64,000 nt of DNA from Deltaproteobacteria bacterium (GCA_016218975.1 JACRCO010000013.1:1-64000), one strand, 5' to 3'. Numbered from the stretch's first letter, positions 52,520-62,436 are shown. The notes: generated by a model not told the origin, from the letters alone. Translations and numbers: made by a program.

Positions 52520-53401
52520 ATGATCGATCGTTATTCGATAATTGCCCTGGCGATCGCCTTTTTTCTGATTGGTCCGTTTGCCCTCGCGCCCGAGGCGGCG
52601 GATGTGATCGTCGTCGGCGATACGCAGTTGAAGCCGGTCGTGGAGATGATCGCGGGGATCCGTCAGACGTACGATTCTTCCTTCACGACGTATTCTCCCT
52701 CCGAAGTCCGGGGAAGGCTGCGGTCGATAACGGAGAAGGAGAAGGCGAAAGTAATCGTCGCGCTCGGAAAGGATGCGCTGGCGGACGCCCTGGGCCTGCC
52801 GTCCTCCACTCTCGTCATATATGACCTGGTCGTTACTCCGCCCGCCGTCAGCAGGCCGAACACCACGGGTTTTTACATGGGGACCCCCGTCAAGGAATAC
52901 GTTGATCTCATCAACGAGCACCTTCACTCCATCAGGAAGATGGCGGTCGTCGGAACACGGGACCAGTTGAGCGTGCTCGACCGGGAGGAAAACCGAAAGG
53001 TCGTTTCCTACCGGGTGAAAAACGCGGGCGAATTCGTGGATACGCTGCGGCGGCTGGATTCCGCGGACGCCATACTGCTCCCTCCCGACATCTCCCTGTT
53101 GACGGCCACGGCGCTGGAGGAAGCGTATCTCCTTTCGTTCCGAAAGAAGATCCCTTTGCTGGGAATTTCGGAAAAGAACGTGCGGCAGGGGGCGCTGCTT
53201 GCCCTTGTGTTCGATCCCGCCAACGTCGGCCGCCGGATCGGCGAGTATGCCGCCAAGGCGGTCAAGGGAACGAATGTCGGGCAGGTTCCGCCGTCCCCGC
53301 CGCAGCGGTTCGACCTTTACCTGAACAGCGAAACCGCCAGGAAAATGGGAATTCAGCTCCCGATCGAGATCGTCCGGAAGGCGAAAAAAATATACCCGTG
53401 A
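52520..53401 (+). CDS. ABC_sub_bind family periplasmic protein (TrpX-like), orphan
   Basis: This 293-residue exported protein (signal core SIIALAIAFFLIGPFAL, likely cut near APEA) belongs to the PF04392-type substrate-binding family. Typical blocks are VIVALGKDALADAL, FYMGTPVKEYVDLI, DSADAILLPPDISLLT, KIPLLGISEKNVRQGALLAL and FDLYLNSETARKMGI. No ABC permease or ATPase lies nearby. It sits between a TonB receptor and a hybrid kinase, with a GTGA overlap to the latter, which points to ligand sensing. Ligands in the family include aromatic amino acids, but this one is unassigned. Confidence 0.86.
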   Translation: MIDRYSIIALAIAFFLIGPFALAPEAADVIVVGDTQLKPVVEMIAGIRQTYDSSFTTYSPSEVRGRLRSITEKEKAKVIVALGKDALADALGLPSSTLVIYDLVVTPPAVSRPNTTGFYMGTPVKEYVDLINEHLHSIRKMAVVGTRDQLSVLDREENRKVVSYRVKNAGEFVDTLRRLDSADAILLPPDISLLTATALEEAYLLSFRKKIPLLGISEKNVRQGALLALVFDPANVGRRIGEYAAKAVKGTNVGQVPPSPPQRFDLYLNSETARKMGIQLPIEIVRKAKKIYP

Positions 53402-55857
53402 ACCTTACGTTCAAAATGAAGTCGATGGCGTTCGTGATGGCGATCCTCGTGGTCGTGTCGCTCGTCTACACCTACGAAACCATCAAGAACGAGAAGGAGA
53501 TAACGAGGAACGAGATCATCAAGAGGGCGGAAACGATAACGACGCTGGCTACGAAAACCGGAGAGCTGCCGATACTTTCCGGGAATGCCGAGCTGCTGAA
53601 AAACACGCTGTCCTTCCTGCGAAGCGGTTCCGAAGTTTCCTCCTTCACCTTCTACGACAGCTCAATGAAAATGCTGGTCCATGACGGTCCGCCGCTTTTG
53701 CGCCCCGAACCCGACCCTTCCACGGACACCCCCGTTTCCATGATGGAAAACGAGGACGCTTTCGTCTTTTACGCTCCGATCTTCACCGAAAGGGAAGTGT
53801 CGGAAATCGACATGTTCCGGAAGGGCGATTCCACCGGCAAGGTGAAGGAAAAAATCGGATGGGTCCGCCTGGGATTTTCGAAGTCTTCCATGAAGGAAAA
53901 CGAGCGGCGGATCGTCGCGAGAGGGCTGCTTCTTGCCGTCGCTTTCACTTCGGTCGGCTGCATCCTCGTGTACTTCCTTATAAGCATGGCCATGCGGCCG
54001 CTCGACAGGATCGTGAGCGTGGCGCACGGCATAGCGAAAGGGGACCTGAGCCAGGAAATCGACGTCGGGCGGCAGGACGAGATAGGGGCGCTGGCAGACG
54101 CTTTCCAGTCCATGAAAAACTCCATCCGCCGGGTATTGTGGGAAACGCACGGGCTCATCGGGTCGGTCCAGGCGGGACGCCTTGACCGGCGCGGCGAATC
54201 CGGGACCTTCGCGGGAGCATGGCGCGACCTCGTGGAGGGGATGAACAACCTTGCGGATACGTTTTCCGGTATCCATGCGGAGCTTAAGGAAGCCAAGGTG
54301 ACCCTGGAGAATCGGGTCGAGGAGAGGACGGCGGAGCTTTTGGAATCGGAGTCGAAGTACCGCCACCTGATCGAAAACGCCGACGAGGCCATCTGCATCG
54401 TTCAGGATGAACGGATCAAGTTTCCGAACCCGGCCGCTGCGCGGATCTCCGGGTATTCGCCTGAAGAGCTGGGACGCATGCCGTTCACCGGCCTGGTCCA
54501 CCCGGACGACAGGGAGATGGTCCGGGAAATGTACAGAAAGCGCCTGCGAGGGGAGGAAACCCCGGGCATCTTTTCCATTCGGGTGCGGAACAAGTCCGGA
54601 GAAGACCTGTGGGTGCAGGTCAACGCGGCGCCTATCGACTGGGAAGGGCGGGCGGCGGCGCTGACGTTCATAAGCGACATCACACGACAGAAGAAACTCG
54701 AATCCCAGCTTTTCTCGGCCCAGAAGATGGAATCGATCGGCAAGCTTGCGGGGGGGATCGCGCATGATTTCAACAACCTCCTTACCGCCATCATCGGCTA
54801 TTGCGACCTGGCCTTGTTGCGGTTTACGGGGATAGAACCGCTGAGACACGATATCGAAGGAATCAGGAAGGCTTCCGAGCGTTGCGCCACGCTGACGCAG
54901 CAGCTTCTGGCCTTCAGCAGGAAGCAGATCCTCGTTCCGAAGGTCATCAACCTGAACACGGTCGTTGATGAGATGGACAAGATGCTGCGGAGGCTTATCG
55001 GCGAGGATATCGACCTGGTGACCCATCGGGACGAGAAGCTCGGCAATGTGAAGGCCGATCCGGGACAGATCGAACAGGTCATCGTTAATCTGACGGTCAA
55101 TTCCCGCGACGCGATGCCCCGCGGCGGAAAGCTTACCGTCGAAACCGCGAACGTCGAGCTGGACGAAGCGTATACGGCGCTTCATGAAGGAATATCTCCG
55201 GGACCGTACGTCATGCTGGCCGTGAGCGACAACGGTGCGGGGATGGACGAAAAGACCCTGTCTCACATCTTCGAACCTTTCTTTACGACGAAGGAGACAG
55301 GTACCGGGCTTGGATTATCGACGGTCTACGGCATCGTCCGGCAGAGCGGCGGCAATATCTTCGTTTACAGCGAACCGGGGCTGGGGACGACCTTCAAGAT
55401 CTACCTTCCCCGCGTGGATGAAAACGTATCCCCGGCGTTGCAGGCGGCGCAGGCGCCCGGGGAGCGGCGGGGAAGCGAAACCGTCCTGGTCGTGGAGGAC
55501 GAGGAAATCGTCCGGCAGCTGGTGCAGGAGATCCTGGGAAAGAACGGCTACAAGGTGCTGACGGCCGGGAACGGGGAGGAAGCCCTGCGGGTCTGCGAGC
55601 GGCATCACGGGATCATCCACCTCATTCTGACCGACGTGGTGATGCTCGGGATGAGCGGAATGGAGGTCTCACGCCGGGTGGCGCACCGGAGGCCGGGCGT
55701 AAAGGCGCTGTACATGTCGGGTTATACGGACGACGCGATAGTGCAATACGGGGTGCTGGAGCCGGGGATCGATTTCGTCCAGAAACCGTTCACGGCCGAC
55801 GCGCTGGCCCTCAAGGTCCGCGAAGTGCTGGACCGCCCGGCCGTCAGGTCCCGCTGA
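53398..55857 (+). CDS. Membrane hybrid histidine kinase coupled to an orphan binding protein
   Basis: An 819-residue kinase. TM1 lies at about 8-28, with a periplasmic sensor at about 30-170 of no clear family. TM2 lies at about 175-198. HAMP follows at about 198-252, with a HAMP-like/coiled-coil repeat to about 310 and PAS at about 315-430. HisKA carries His456 in GGIAHDFNN, and HATPase_c has VSDNGAGMDE and GTGLGLSTVYG. A C-terminal receiver has Asp746 in LILTDVVMLGMSG and the QKP lysine. It starts with GTG overlapping the binding-protein stop, so stoichiometric synthesis is expected. The binding protein is the obvious candidate for presenting a ligand to the periplasmic domain. No dedicated output protein is adjacent. 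Confidence 0.93.
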   Translation: MNLTFKMKSMAFVMAILVVVSLVYTYETIKNEKEITRNEIIKRAETITTLATKTGELPILSGNAELLKNTLSFLRSGSEVSSFTFYDSSMKMLVHDGPPLLRPEPDPSTDTPVSMMENEDAFVFYAPIFTEREVSEIDMFRKGDSTGKVKEKIGWVRLGFSKSSMKENERRIVARGLLLAVAFTSVGCILVYFLISMAMRPLDRIVSVAHGIAKGDLSQEIDVGRQDEIGALADAFQSMKNSIRRVLWETHGLIGSVQAGRLDRRGESGTFAGAWRDLVEGMNNLADTFSGIHAELKEAKVTLENRVEERTAELLESESKYRHLIENADEAICIVQDERIKFPNPAAARISGYSPEELGRMPFTGLVHPDDREMVREMYRKRLRGEETPGIFSIRVRNKSGEDLWVQVNAAPIDWEGRAAALTFISDITRQKKLESQLFSAQKMESIGKLAGGIAHDFNNLLTAIIGYCDLALLRFTGIEPLRHDIEGIRKASERCATLTQQLLAFSRKQILVPKVINLNTVVDEMDKMLRRLIGEDIDLVTHRDEKLGNVKADPGQIEQVIVNLTVNSRDAMPRGGKLTVETANVELDEAYTALHEGISPGPYVMLAVSDNGAGMDEKTLSHIFEPFFTTKETGTGLGLSTVYGIVRQSGGNIFVYSEPGLGTTFKIYLPRVDENVSPALQAAQAPGERRGSETVLVVEDEEIVRQLVQEILGKNGYKVLTAGNGEEALRVCERHHGIIHLILTDVVMLGMSGMEVSRRVAHRRPGVKALYMSGYTDDAIVQYGVLEPGIDFVQKPFTADALALKVREVLDRPAVRSR

Positions 55858-55894
55858 ACCCTATCGGTGCAAATTTCTATCGAAGGAGGATTGG

Positions 55895-55966
55895 AGCCGA
55901 CGGCCGGGATTGAACCGGCAACCTGCTGATTACGAATCAGCTGCTCTACCGTTGAGCTACGTCGGC
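55895..55966 (-). tRNA. tRNA-Thr (anticodon CGU)
   Basis: On the minus strand the 72-nt sequence folds into a full cloverleaf. The acceptor GCCGACG pairs with CGTCGGC, the D arm is TAGCTCAACGGTAGAGC, and the anticodon stem GCTGA/TCAGC has loop TTCGTAA. The T arm is CCGGTTCAATCCCGG. The anticodon CGT reads ACG threonine codons. No CCA is encoded. It lies between the kinase gene and RNase G in an otherwise featureless gap. Confidence 0.96.
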
Positions 55967-56025
55967 CCGATTCGGGCAGGCTGCGAAAACGCAGCCCCAT
56001 AGAGTATGGACTGCGCGTCCCGAAG

Positions 56026-57555
56026 TCAAGCGTGCTCGATCTGGTACTGCTCGATGTGCAGCTTGTCGGACGCGGAGATGTTCACCTTCATCCCGAAACG
56101 CGTCTCCAGCTTTTCGAGGAACTTGCGCTCCTCGCCGAACAGCTCCTCCGCAAGCCCCGGGTGCACGTGCAGAGATACCTGCTTCCCGGCGAGCAGAGAG
56201 CCCTGGCGCTCCAGCGCCCGGAAAATCTCGTAGCAGATCGTCTTCTTCGACTTGATCACGCCTTCCCCGGAGCAGTAGGGGCACGCCTCCGACAGCGACC
56301 GGGCCAGGCTCTCGCGCACGCGCTTCCGGGTCATTTCCACCAGCCCAAGCTCCGATATCTTGCAGATGGTCGTCTTGCTCCTGTCGGCCCGCAGCGTTTC
56401 CACCAGCGCCTGGTACACCTTTTCCCGGTTCTCCTCGCTTTTCATGTCGATGAAATCGATGATGATGATACCGCCGATGTTCCGCAGGCGGAGCTGGTAG
56501 ACGATCTCCTTTACCGCCTCAAGGTTGATCTTTACCGTCGTTTCCTCGAGCGAGGTACGGCCGACGTACTTCCCCGTGTTGACGTCGATCACGGTCAGCG
56601 CCTCGGTCTGTTCGATGACGATGTATCCGCCGCTCTTGAGCCAAACCTTCTTGTCGAGCGCCCGCGCCAGTTCGATCTCTATTCCGTAATGCTCGAATAC
56701 CGGCTGCGGCCCGTCGTACAGCTCGATGCGGTCCTGGATGCGTGGGAAGAACTGGGCGGCGAACCCGCGGATCCGGGAGTGTTCCTCCTCGGAATCGACG
56801 ACGATCCGGTCCATGTCCGCGGAGAACAGGTCCCTCACGGCGCGCAGCGAAAGGGATAACTCCCTGTGGACCGGCGCCGGGGCGTTGGACGCCTCGTTTT
56901 TTTTCCGGATCGATTCCCAGAGGCGGACGAGATAGTCGATATCCGCCTTGAGCTCTCCCTCCGTTTTACCTTCGGCGGCCGTGCGCACGATGGCGCCCAT
57001 GCCCTCCGGGCGGACCTTTTCCACGAGCTTCGTGAGCCGTTCACGCTCTTCGGGGTCGTCGATACGGCGTGAAACACCGATGTGCGTCGACCAGGTCAGC
57101 AGCACGAGGTAGCGGCCGGGCAGCGTTATGTGGCTTGTGATCCGCGCCCCCTTGGTGCCGAGCGGCTCCTTCGCGACCTGTACAAGGATATGCTGCCCCT
57201 CGCGGATCAGCCCTTCGATGGGAGGGAGGAAGTGCTCCTGCGGATAGCGGGCTTCCCTGATGCCTATGTCTTCCGCCAGGGACGTCTCGTCGCTCCCGTC
57301 GGAATCGAATTCGAGCTGCGGCGTCACGAAGTCTCCGGCGAACAGGAAGCCCGCCTTGTCCATGCCGATGTCGACGAATGCGGCCTGCATCCCGGGAAGG
57401 ACGCGGATGACCTTGCCCTTGTAGATGTTCCCCACGATGTTCTGGTCGCTCTTGCGCTCGACGAGGAGCTCGACGAGGATACCGGATTCCAGGGTCGCCA
57501 CCCGCGTCTCGTACGGGGCTGCGTTCACCACGATTAGCTTGTTTGCCTTCTGCAC
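56026..57555 (-). CDS. rng: Ribonuclease G/E family endoribonuclease
   Basis: This 509-residue Rne/Rng-family enzyme processes rRNA 5' ends and decays mRNA. An S1 domain at about 35-130 contains VGNIYKGKVIRVLPGMQAAF. The catalytic DNase-I-like core has ALTVIDVNTGKYVG and IIIIDFIDMKSEENRE, holding the two metal-binding aspartates. A Zn-link cysteine pair in ACPYCSGEGVIKS allows dimer formation. The short length without a C-terminal scaffold fits RNase G rather than RNase E. The start is GTG, 1 nt after the TAA of the radical SAM gene; the pair is conserved in many delta-type genomes. Confidence 0.96.
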   Translation of the reverse strand: MQKANKLIVVNAAPYETRVATLESGILVELLVERKSDQNIVGNIYKGKVIRVLPGMQAAFVDIGMDKAGFLFAGDFVTPQLEFDSDGSDETSLAEDIGIREARYPQEHFLPPIEGLIREGQHILVQVAKEPLGTKGARITSHITLPGRYLVLLTWSTHIGVSRRIDDPEERERLTKLVEKVRPEGMGAIVRTAAEGKTEGELKADIDYLVRLWESIRKKNEASNAPAPVHRELSLSLRAVRDLFSADMDRIVVDSEEEHSRIRGFAAQFFPRIQDRIELYDGPQPVFEHYGIEIELARALDKKVWLKSGGYIVIEQTEALTVIDVNTGKYVGRTSLEETTVKINLEAVKEIVYQLRLRNIGGIIIIDFIDMKSEENREKVYQALVETLRADRSKTTICKISELGLVEMTRKRVRESLARSLSEACPYCSGEGVIKSKKTICYEIFRALERQGSLLAGKQVSLHVHPGLAEELFGEERKFLEKLETRFGMKVNISASDKLHIEQYQIEHA

Positions 57556-57556
57556 C

Positions 57557-60055
57557 TTACTTCTTCTTTCGCGGAACGGGTTCCGCGGATATTTTCCTGG
57601 AGACGAACCGGTCGGGAGGAAGCGCCGTCTTCAGGATCGCCGAAGCGGCGTCGAGCGGCCGCACGCCTCTCCCCGTACCATGGATGATTGTAATGGAGAG
57701 TTGCTTTCCGTTCATCCCAAAATTCCCGACGAGGGGCTTGAGGTCGATTTCCCGCCGGGATTCCTCGCGGAACACGGCGATCGGGAATGTGGGGGAAGAC
57801 ATGAACTCCCGCCACGCCGCCGCCGCCGTTTCCGGCGACACGCCTTCAGGGAAACTCCCTTGCGGCACCGGTTCGATCCTGTAGGTGCAGGAGATGTCGA
57901 AATCCGACAGCCGCGGCGTCCCCGGCGGAAGGTAGCGGGCGGACACGACCCGGATCCCCTCCGGAAGGAACGGCGGGAGTTTCCGTTCGATTTCGGGCGC
58001 GGTCACCGGCAGGTGGAACTCCGCTTCCAGAAACTCGGCTTCGCTCTCCGTCCCAACCGGCAGGGCAGGCGAGAAGGAGAGCCTCGGGGCGGGGTTGAAC
58101 CCCTGGCTGTAGGCGACCGGAAAGCCCGCGCGCCTCAAGACCCGCCCCCACAGGGATTGGATCTCCAGGCCCGAGAGGTAGCGGGCGGCCCCCTCCTTCG
58201 CATACCGGATTCTCGCGAAATAGCGCCCAGCGGGGGATTGTGCGCATTCGGATGAGGCCGAATTCCCGGCGTCGGACGGAATGGCCTCTTCCCCGCCCAT
58301 GGAGGTGTATACGATGTTGGAAAGGCCCGGGGGGCAGGCCCCGCACGCCGAGCATGTCCCCGCGCGGCAGTCGGGTGTCGCTTCCCCGGAGCGGGCTTTC
58401 TCACGCTCGCGGAGCAGGAAAGCGCGGTCGATCCCGGCGTCGACGAATTCCCACGGGAGAGAGATCGAGGGGTCCCTTTCATTCAGAAACTCGCGCCGGT
58501 CGATCCCCGCCTCTTCGAATGCCCGCCGCCAGACGTGGGGGCGGAACTCCTCCGTCCACGCGTCGAAGCGCGCCCCAAGCCGCCAGGCCCGCAGCAGCAC
58601 GCCGGCAAGCCGCCCGTCCCCTCGGGAAAACGCTCCTTCCAGCTCGGAAACCGCGGGGGAGTGGAACTTCACCTCGATGTTCCTGTCCCGGCCGACTTCC
58701 GCGCGGACGATCGCCAAACGCTCCTCGATCTCCTCCTTCCCGATCTGGCGTTCCCATTGGAACGGCGTGTGCGGCTTGGGTACGAAAGCGGAAATGCTCG
58801 CCGTAACCGAGTTCCGTTTTCCGTGGCGGCGGGCCACGGCGGCAACCCGTTTTACAAGCCGCCCTATCGCGGCGACGTCCGCAGCCGTCTCGCCCGGCAG
58901 CCCCACCATGAAATAGAGCTTAAGCGTCTGCCATCCGTTGGAGAATATCCACTCGGCGGAACGCAGCAGGTCCTCGTCGGGGATCTCCTTGTTGATCGAC
59001 CGGCGAAGGCTTTCCGTCCCCGCCTCGGGCGCCAGAGTGAATCCCGTCTTGCGCACCTTGCGGATCTGGCGCACGGTGTTCTCCTTCAGCGCGTCGAGCC
59101 GGAGCGAAGGGAGGGAAACGGAGATCCTCTCGGGCGAGAGCGTCTCCATCGCTTCCGTGATCAGCCGGTCGATGCAGCCGTAATCGGCGGCAGACAGTGA
59201 CAGGAGCCCCACCTCGTCGAATCCCGTCCGTGGCGCTGTCTCCTGGAGATACCGCAGCAGAAGCAGGGGGTCTCGCTCCCTCAGCGGGCGATAGACGTAT
59301 CCGGCCTGGCAGAACCTGCACCCCCTTGTGCATCCGCGCGAGATCTCGATGCTCAGCCGGTCGTGGACGATGCGCATCGCGGGGAGAATCGGATCCGGAA
59401 GCAGGGGAGAGGCGGCAAGGTCGGGCAGAACTCTCCGGGAAACTCCCGTGGAAATGCCGGGCACGTACACTCCGGGGATCCCGGACAACTCCGCCAGAAG
59501 CTCGCCCCGGGTCCCCTTCCTTTCCTTCCGCGCTTCGACGCGGGAGACGATTTCAAGCGCCGCCTCTTCGCCGTCGCCCACGAGAAGCGCATCGAAGAAG
59601 GGCATTATGGGGGCGGGATTGAGCGTGCACACTCCTCCGCCGAGCACCAGCGGGTCCGTTTCCCGGCGCGCCTCGCGGAGCGGCGGAATGCCTGCGAGGT
59701 CGAGCATGGTCAGGACGTTGGTGTAGGTAAGTTCATAGCAGAGTGAAAATCCAAGGACGTCGAATTCCCGCGCGGGGCGCTCCGATTCAAGCGAGGACAG
59801 CGGCGTTCCGGTGGAACGCAGGTGCTCCTCCATGTCCGTCCACGGAGCGAAGACCCTCTCGCAAAGGGTTCCGGGGCGTGCATTCAGGATTTCATGCAGG
59901 ATAAGGATGCCAAGGTGCGACATCCCGATTTCATAGACGTCCGGAAATGCGATCAGCACCCGGACCCTTGCGTCATCCCGGGAACGGAGCCGGCGCCGTA
60001 CCTCGGCGCCCCCGTAACGGGACGGTTTCTGTATGGAGGGAGGGATGATTTTCAT
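57557..60055 (-). CDS. TIGR03960-type radical SAM protein fused to a DUF2344 domain
   Basis: An 832-residue protein. An N-terminal B12-binding-like domain (about 40-200) precedes a radical SAM core with the cluster motif CTRGCRFCQAG (C-x3-C-x2-C) and YMVG-type LYFMVGLPGETAAD. A Cys-rich CRAGTCSACGACPPG segment lies near residue 600. The C-terminal DUF2344/TIGR03936 domain has RIRYAKEGAARYLSGLEI and QGFNPAPRLSFSPALPVG. The function is unproven; its constant link to RNase E/G suggests RNA modification. It starts at ATG 60055 and precedes rng by 1 nt. Confidence 0.93.
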   Translation of the reverse strand: MKIIPPSIQKPSRYGGAEVRRRLRSRDDARVRVLIAFPDVYEIGMSHLGILILHEILNARPGTLCERVFAPWTDMEEHLRSTGTPLSSLESERPAREFDVLGFSLCYELTYTNVLTMLDLAGIPPLREARRETDPLVLGGGVCTLNPAPIMPFFDALLVGDGEEAALEIVSRVEARKERKGTRGELLAELSGIPGVYVPGISTGVSRRVLPDLAASPLLPDPILPAMRIVHDRLSIEISRGCTRGCRFCQAGYVYRPLRERDPLLLLRYLQETAPRTGFDEVGLLSLSAADYGCIDRLITEAMETLSPERISVSLPSLRLDALKENTVRQIRKVRKTGFTLAPEAGTESLRRSINKEIPDEDLLRSAEWIFSNGWQTLKLYFMVGLPGETAADVAAIGRLVKRVAAVARRHGKRNSVTASISAFVPKPHTPFQWERQIGKEEIEERLAIVRAEVGRDRNIEVKFHSPAVSELEGAFSRGDGRLAGVLLRAWRLGARFDAWTEEFRPHVWRRAFEEAGIDRREFLNERDPSISLPWEFVDAGIDRAFLLREREKARSGEATPDCRAGTCSACGACPPGLSNIVYTSMGGEEAIPSDAGNSASSECAQSPAGRYFARIRYAKEGAARYLSGLEIQSLWGRVLRRAGFPVAYSQGFNPAPRLSFSPALPVGTESEAEFLEAEFHLPVTAPEIERKLPPFLPEGIRVVSARYLPPGTPRLSDFDISCTYRIEPVPQGSFPEGVSPETAAAAWREFMSSPTFPIAVFREESRREIDLKPLVGNFGMNGKQLSITIIHGTGRGVRPLDAASAILKTALPPDRFVSRKISAEPVPRKKK

Positions 60056-60081
60056 GGTTTCCCTACAATCCCAACTTATTT

Positions 60082-60110
60082 TTGAAAAATCAATTCATTC
60101 AAGTTACATT
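60082..60110 (+). promoter_or_regulatory. Promoter for the AAA-RsbW module
   Basis: TTGAAA (5 of 6) and TACATT (4 of 6) are 17 bp apart in the AT-rich 89-bp gap between the divergent radical SAM and ATPase genes. A GGGGGAG ribosome site follows before the GTG at 60145. Confidence 0.48.
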
Positions 60111-60144
60111 ACCCTGATGGTCGCGAGAGGGGGAGATTGAGGCG

Positions 60145-62436
60145 GTGCGACTGATCTGGAACCAGGGAGCCGGTTTTTCGTTCCGGCCGGACGAGTTCTA
60201 CGGTCGCGAAGAGGAGCTGGCCACCCTCTTGCGCGTATGCAGGGACGGGAAGTCCGGCGTCGGGGCGTCCGTTATGATTTACGGACCTCCCAACGTGGGA
60301 AAGACTTCCCTTCTCCTGAAGCTCAAACACGAGCTTCAGTCGCTCCCTGAGGAAACGGCCTCGCCCCGGCCGTTCCCGTTCTATTTCTCCTTCAGCAAGA
60401 TCCTTTCCCATCCTTTGGCGCTCTCCCAGCATTTCCTCCAGGAGTTCCTTTGGCAGGCCCTGGTCTTTCTCGGGGATTCCCCCCCCGCCGCGTTCGACGC
60501 CGATGCGATGTGCGAAAGGCTCGTGTCCTTCGGCCTCTCCGATTGCCGCGAGCTCCTTCTCGCGCACCGCCGTTTCACGGAGCGCGGCGACGGCCTGTCC
60601 GCACTGGTCAGCGCGGTTTCCTTCCCGTTCTCGACCGGGGGAGATCTCTTTCATCCGGTGTTTCTCTTCGACGATTTCCAGTATACGACCAAACTCCAGG
60701 GCATTCCCGACGGGGCGATGCTTTCCATTCTGCGCCCGTACATAAAATCGGGCCATTTCCCCATGATCGTGTCCGGCTCGTCTCCGGGGCACGTGACTTC
60801 CTGCCTCAAGCGGGAAGGGTTGTTCGGCACTTTCCAGATGATGGAGATCGCGGGTCTTTCCCCCGCAGCGTCGGAATCGCTCTGGACCTCCCTTCTGGAT
60901 CGGCGGAAGATCGGAATGCCCGTCCCCATACAGGCACGAGCGGCCGCAAGGCTGGGGCACGTGCCGGTATACCAGCGTATGTTCGCCGAGGAAGTGTCCT
61001 TCCGGTGCGAAGCCGTGACCGACGAGATTTCCTTCGAGAATATCTACGCCCAGTCGGTGACCGAAGGGCAGCTCAACCGGTACTGGCGGGAGTTCTTCGA
61101 AAACGCCTTTCCCGACCGGGTCGACCGGGCGCGGGCGGTGAAGTTCCTGAAGCGCATCCTCTGCGACCGCTTTCCGCTCGACACTTTCGACGGGGCTCTT
61201 TCCCTCCTCGGGACTTCCTCGGAAGACGGCGGGAGAATCCTCTCGACGCTGGAGTTCAAGGGGCTTGCGAAGTCCGATTTCGACCAGATCAGGTTTTCCG
61301 AGGACCCGGTGCTCGCGGACTTTCTCTACTGGGCGTTCGAGAGAGGCGTCGCAGGGATGAACAGTTCCCAGGTCGCCGCCGCGATCGTGCAGGCGAAACT
61401 GTTCCTGGCCGCGGCGGAACCCGCCGAGGGAGAGCGTGATAAGTGGATCGGCACGACCAAGGAGCTCATGCGCCGTTGGGACTGCCGCGAAGTCCCGATG
61501 CTCCTCTTCCGGTTCGGGCTTTTCCGGGACCGGTTCGGGGGAAAAGGGCTTCTCGAGGTTGTCATGGGAATGGAGAAGGAACCGCAGAAGATGCGGCTTC
61601 CCAAGATCAGCTCCGTTTCCACCGGCTACCGGACCCGCCGTCGCGGCCCGAGGCTGGATTTCGACATGGTGGCCTACGGGTTCCTCGACGCGGAATTCTC
61701 CGAGGAGAACCTCGTGATCTGGGCGGTGGACGTGAACGCCGGGAAGACGCTCAGCGCCATGGCGGTGGAACATTTCGAGAACCGGTGCCGGTTGCTGATC
61801 CTCGAAAAGGGCCTGAAGGAGCATCAGCTCCGGAAATGGATCCTCTTCGAGGGGGGGGTGGACCCCGTCGCGATCGAACTGGCGGGCAGGTACGGCATCC
61901 TCCTGACCCACCGTTCCCAGATGCTCATCTTCCTGAACCTGTTCGGGCTGGAGGAGATCGAGCTCCAGGCCGAATCACGCAAGCCGGCGGACCCGCCGCC
62001 GGGGCCCGAGCCGCTTGAATTCGAGCTGGTCCTTCCCATGAAGGCGGACACGGAAGTGGTGGCGGCGCGGGTGGCGGAGGAGGTGGCGGCCTACGCCTCC
62101 CTCGATGCGGATTCCGTGGACCGGATCAAGATGGCCTTGATAGAGGCATGCATCAACGCGTTCGAACACAGCGGCGCGGAGTCGGGAAAGGTCAGGCTCC
62201 GGTATGTGCTTTCACCCACGAAAATCGAGCTTTTCGTGCAGGACGAGGGAAAGGGGTTCCGCGGAGGCAGGACCGACGAGTCCCGCCGCAACCGCGGATG
62301 GGGGCTCAAGCTGATCCGTGAACTGGTGGACGACGTGGAGATCAGGACCGGGGACGGGGGAACCGTCGTGCGAATGGTGAAGTACCTTGAACCCGGAACT
62401 GAAAAGGAAGGAGCGGGATCTCCGGATCCCGAATAG
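60145..62436 (+). CDS. AAA/STAND-type ATPase fused to an RsbW-like anti-sigma kinase
   Basis: A 763-residue cytoplasmic protein. The N-terminal archaeal-ATPase-like P-loop domain has FYGREEELATLLR, Walker A IYGPPNVGKTSLLLKL (45-60) and Walker B VFLFDD (172-177). A helical winged-helix region follows. Around 500-600 lies a segment resembling the PD-(D/E)xK fold seen in such ATPases (DFDMVAY... WAVDVNAG), but without the E-x-K, so likely inactive. The last ~125 residues are an HATPase_c_2 domain with N-box MALIEACINAFEHSG, QDEGKGF and GWGLKLIRELVDDVEI, as in RsbW/SpoIIAB. A STAS antagonist gene follows after 9 nt. ATP-driven sensing coupled to partner switching is inferred. Confidence 0.86.
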   Translation: MRLIWNQGAGFSFRPDEFYGREEELATLLRVCRDGKSGVGASVMIYGPPNVGKTSLLLKLKHELQSLPEETASPRPFPFYFSFSKILSHPLALSQHFLQEFLWQALVFLGDSPPAAFDADAMCERLVSFGLSDCRELLLAHRRFTERGDGLSALVSAVSFPFSTGGDLFHPVFLFDDFQYTTKLQGIPDGAMLSILRPYIKSGHFPMIVSGSSPGHVTSCLKREGLFGTFQMMEIAGLSPAASESLWTSLLDRRKIGMPVPIQARAAARLGHVPVYQRMFAEEVSFRCEAVTDEISFENIYAQSVTEGQLNRYWREFFENAFPDRVDRARAVKFLKRILCDRFPLDTFDGALSLLGTSSEDGGRILSTLEFKGLAKSDFDQIRFSEDPVLADFLYWAFERGVAGMNSSQVAAAIVQAKLFLAAAEPAEGERDKWIGTTKELMRRWDCREVPMLLFRFGLFRDRFGGKGLLEVVMGMEKEPQKMRLPKISSVSTGYRTRRRGPRLDFDMVAYGFLDAEFSEENLVIWAVDVNAGKTLSAMAVEHFENRCRLLILEKGLKEHQLRKWILFEGGVDPVAIELAGRYGILLTHRSQMLIFLNLFGLEEIELQAESRKPADPPPGPEPLEFELVLPMKADTEVVAARVAEEVAAYASLDADSVDRIKMALIEACINAFEHSGAESGKVRLRYVLSPTKIELFVQDEGKGFRGGRTDESRRNRGWGLKLIRELVDDVEIRTGDGGTVVRMVKYLEPGTEKEGAGSPDPE

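Noticed and set aside
60109-61911. 600-residue minus-strand open frame
   Set aside because: Antisense to the AAA-RsbW fusion gene, which carries clear Walker and HATPase motifs.
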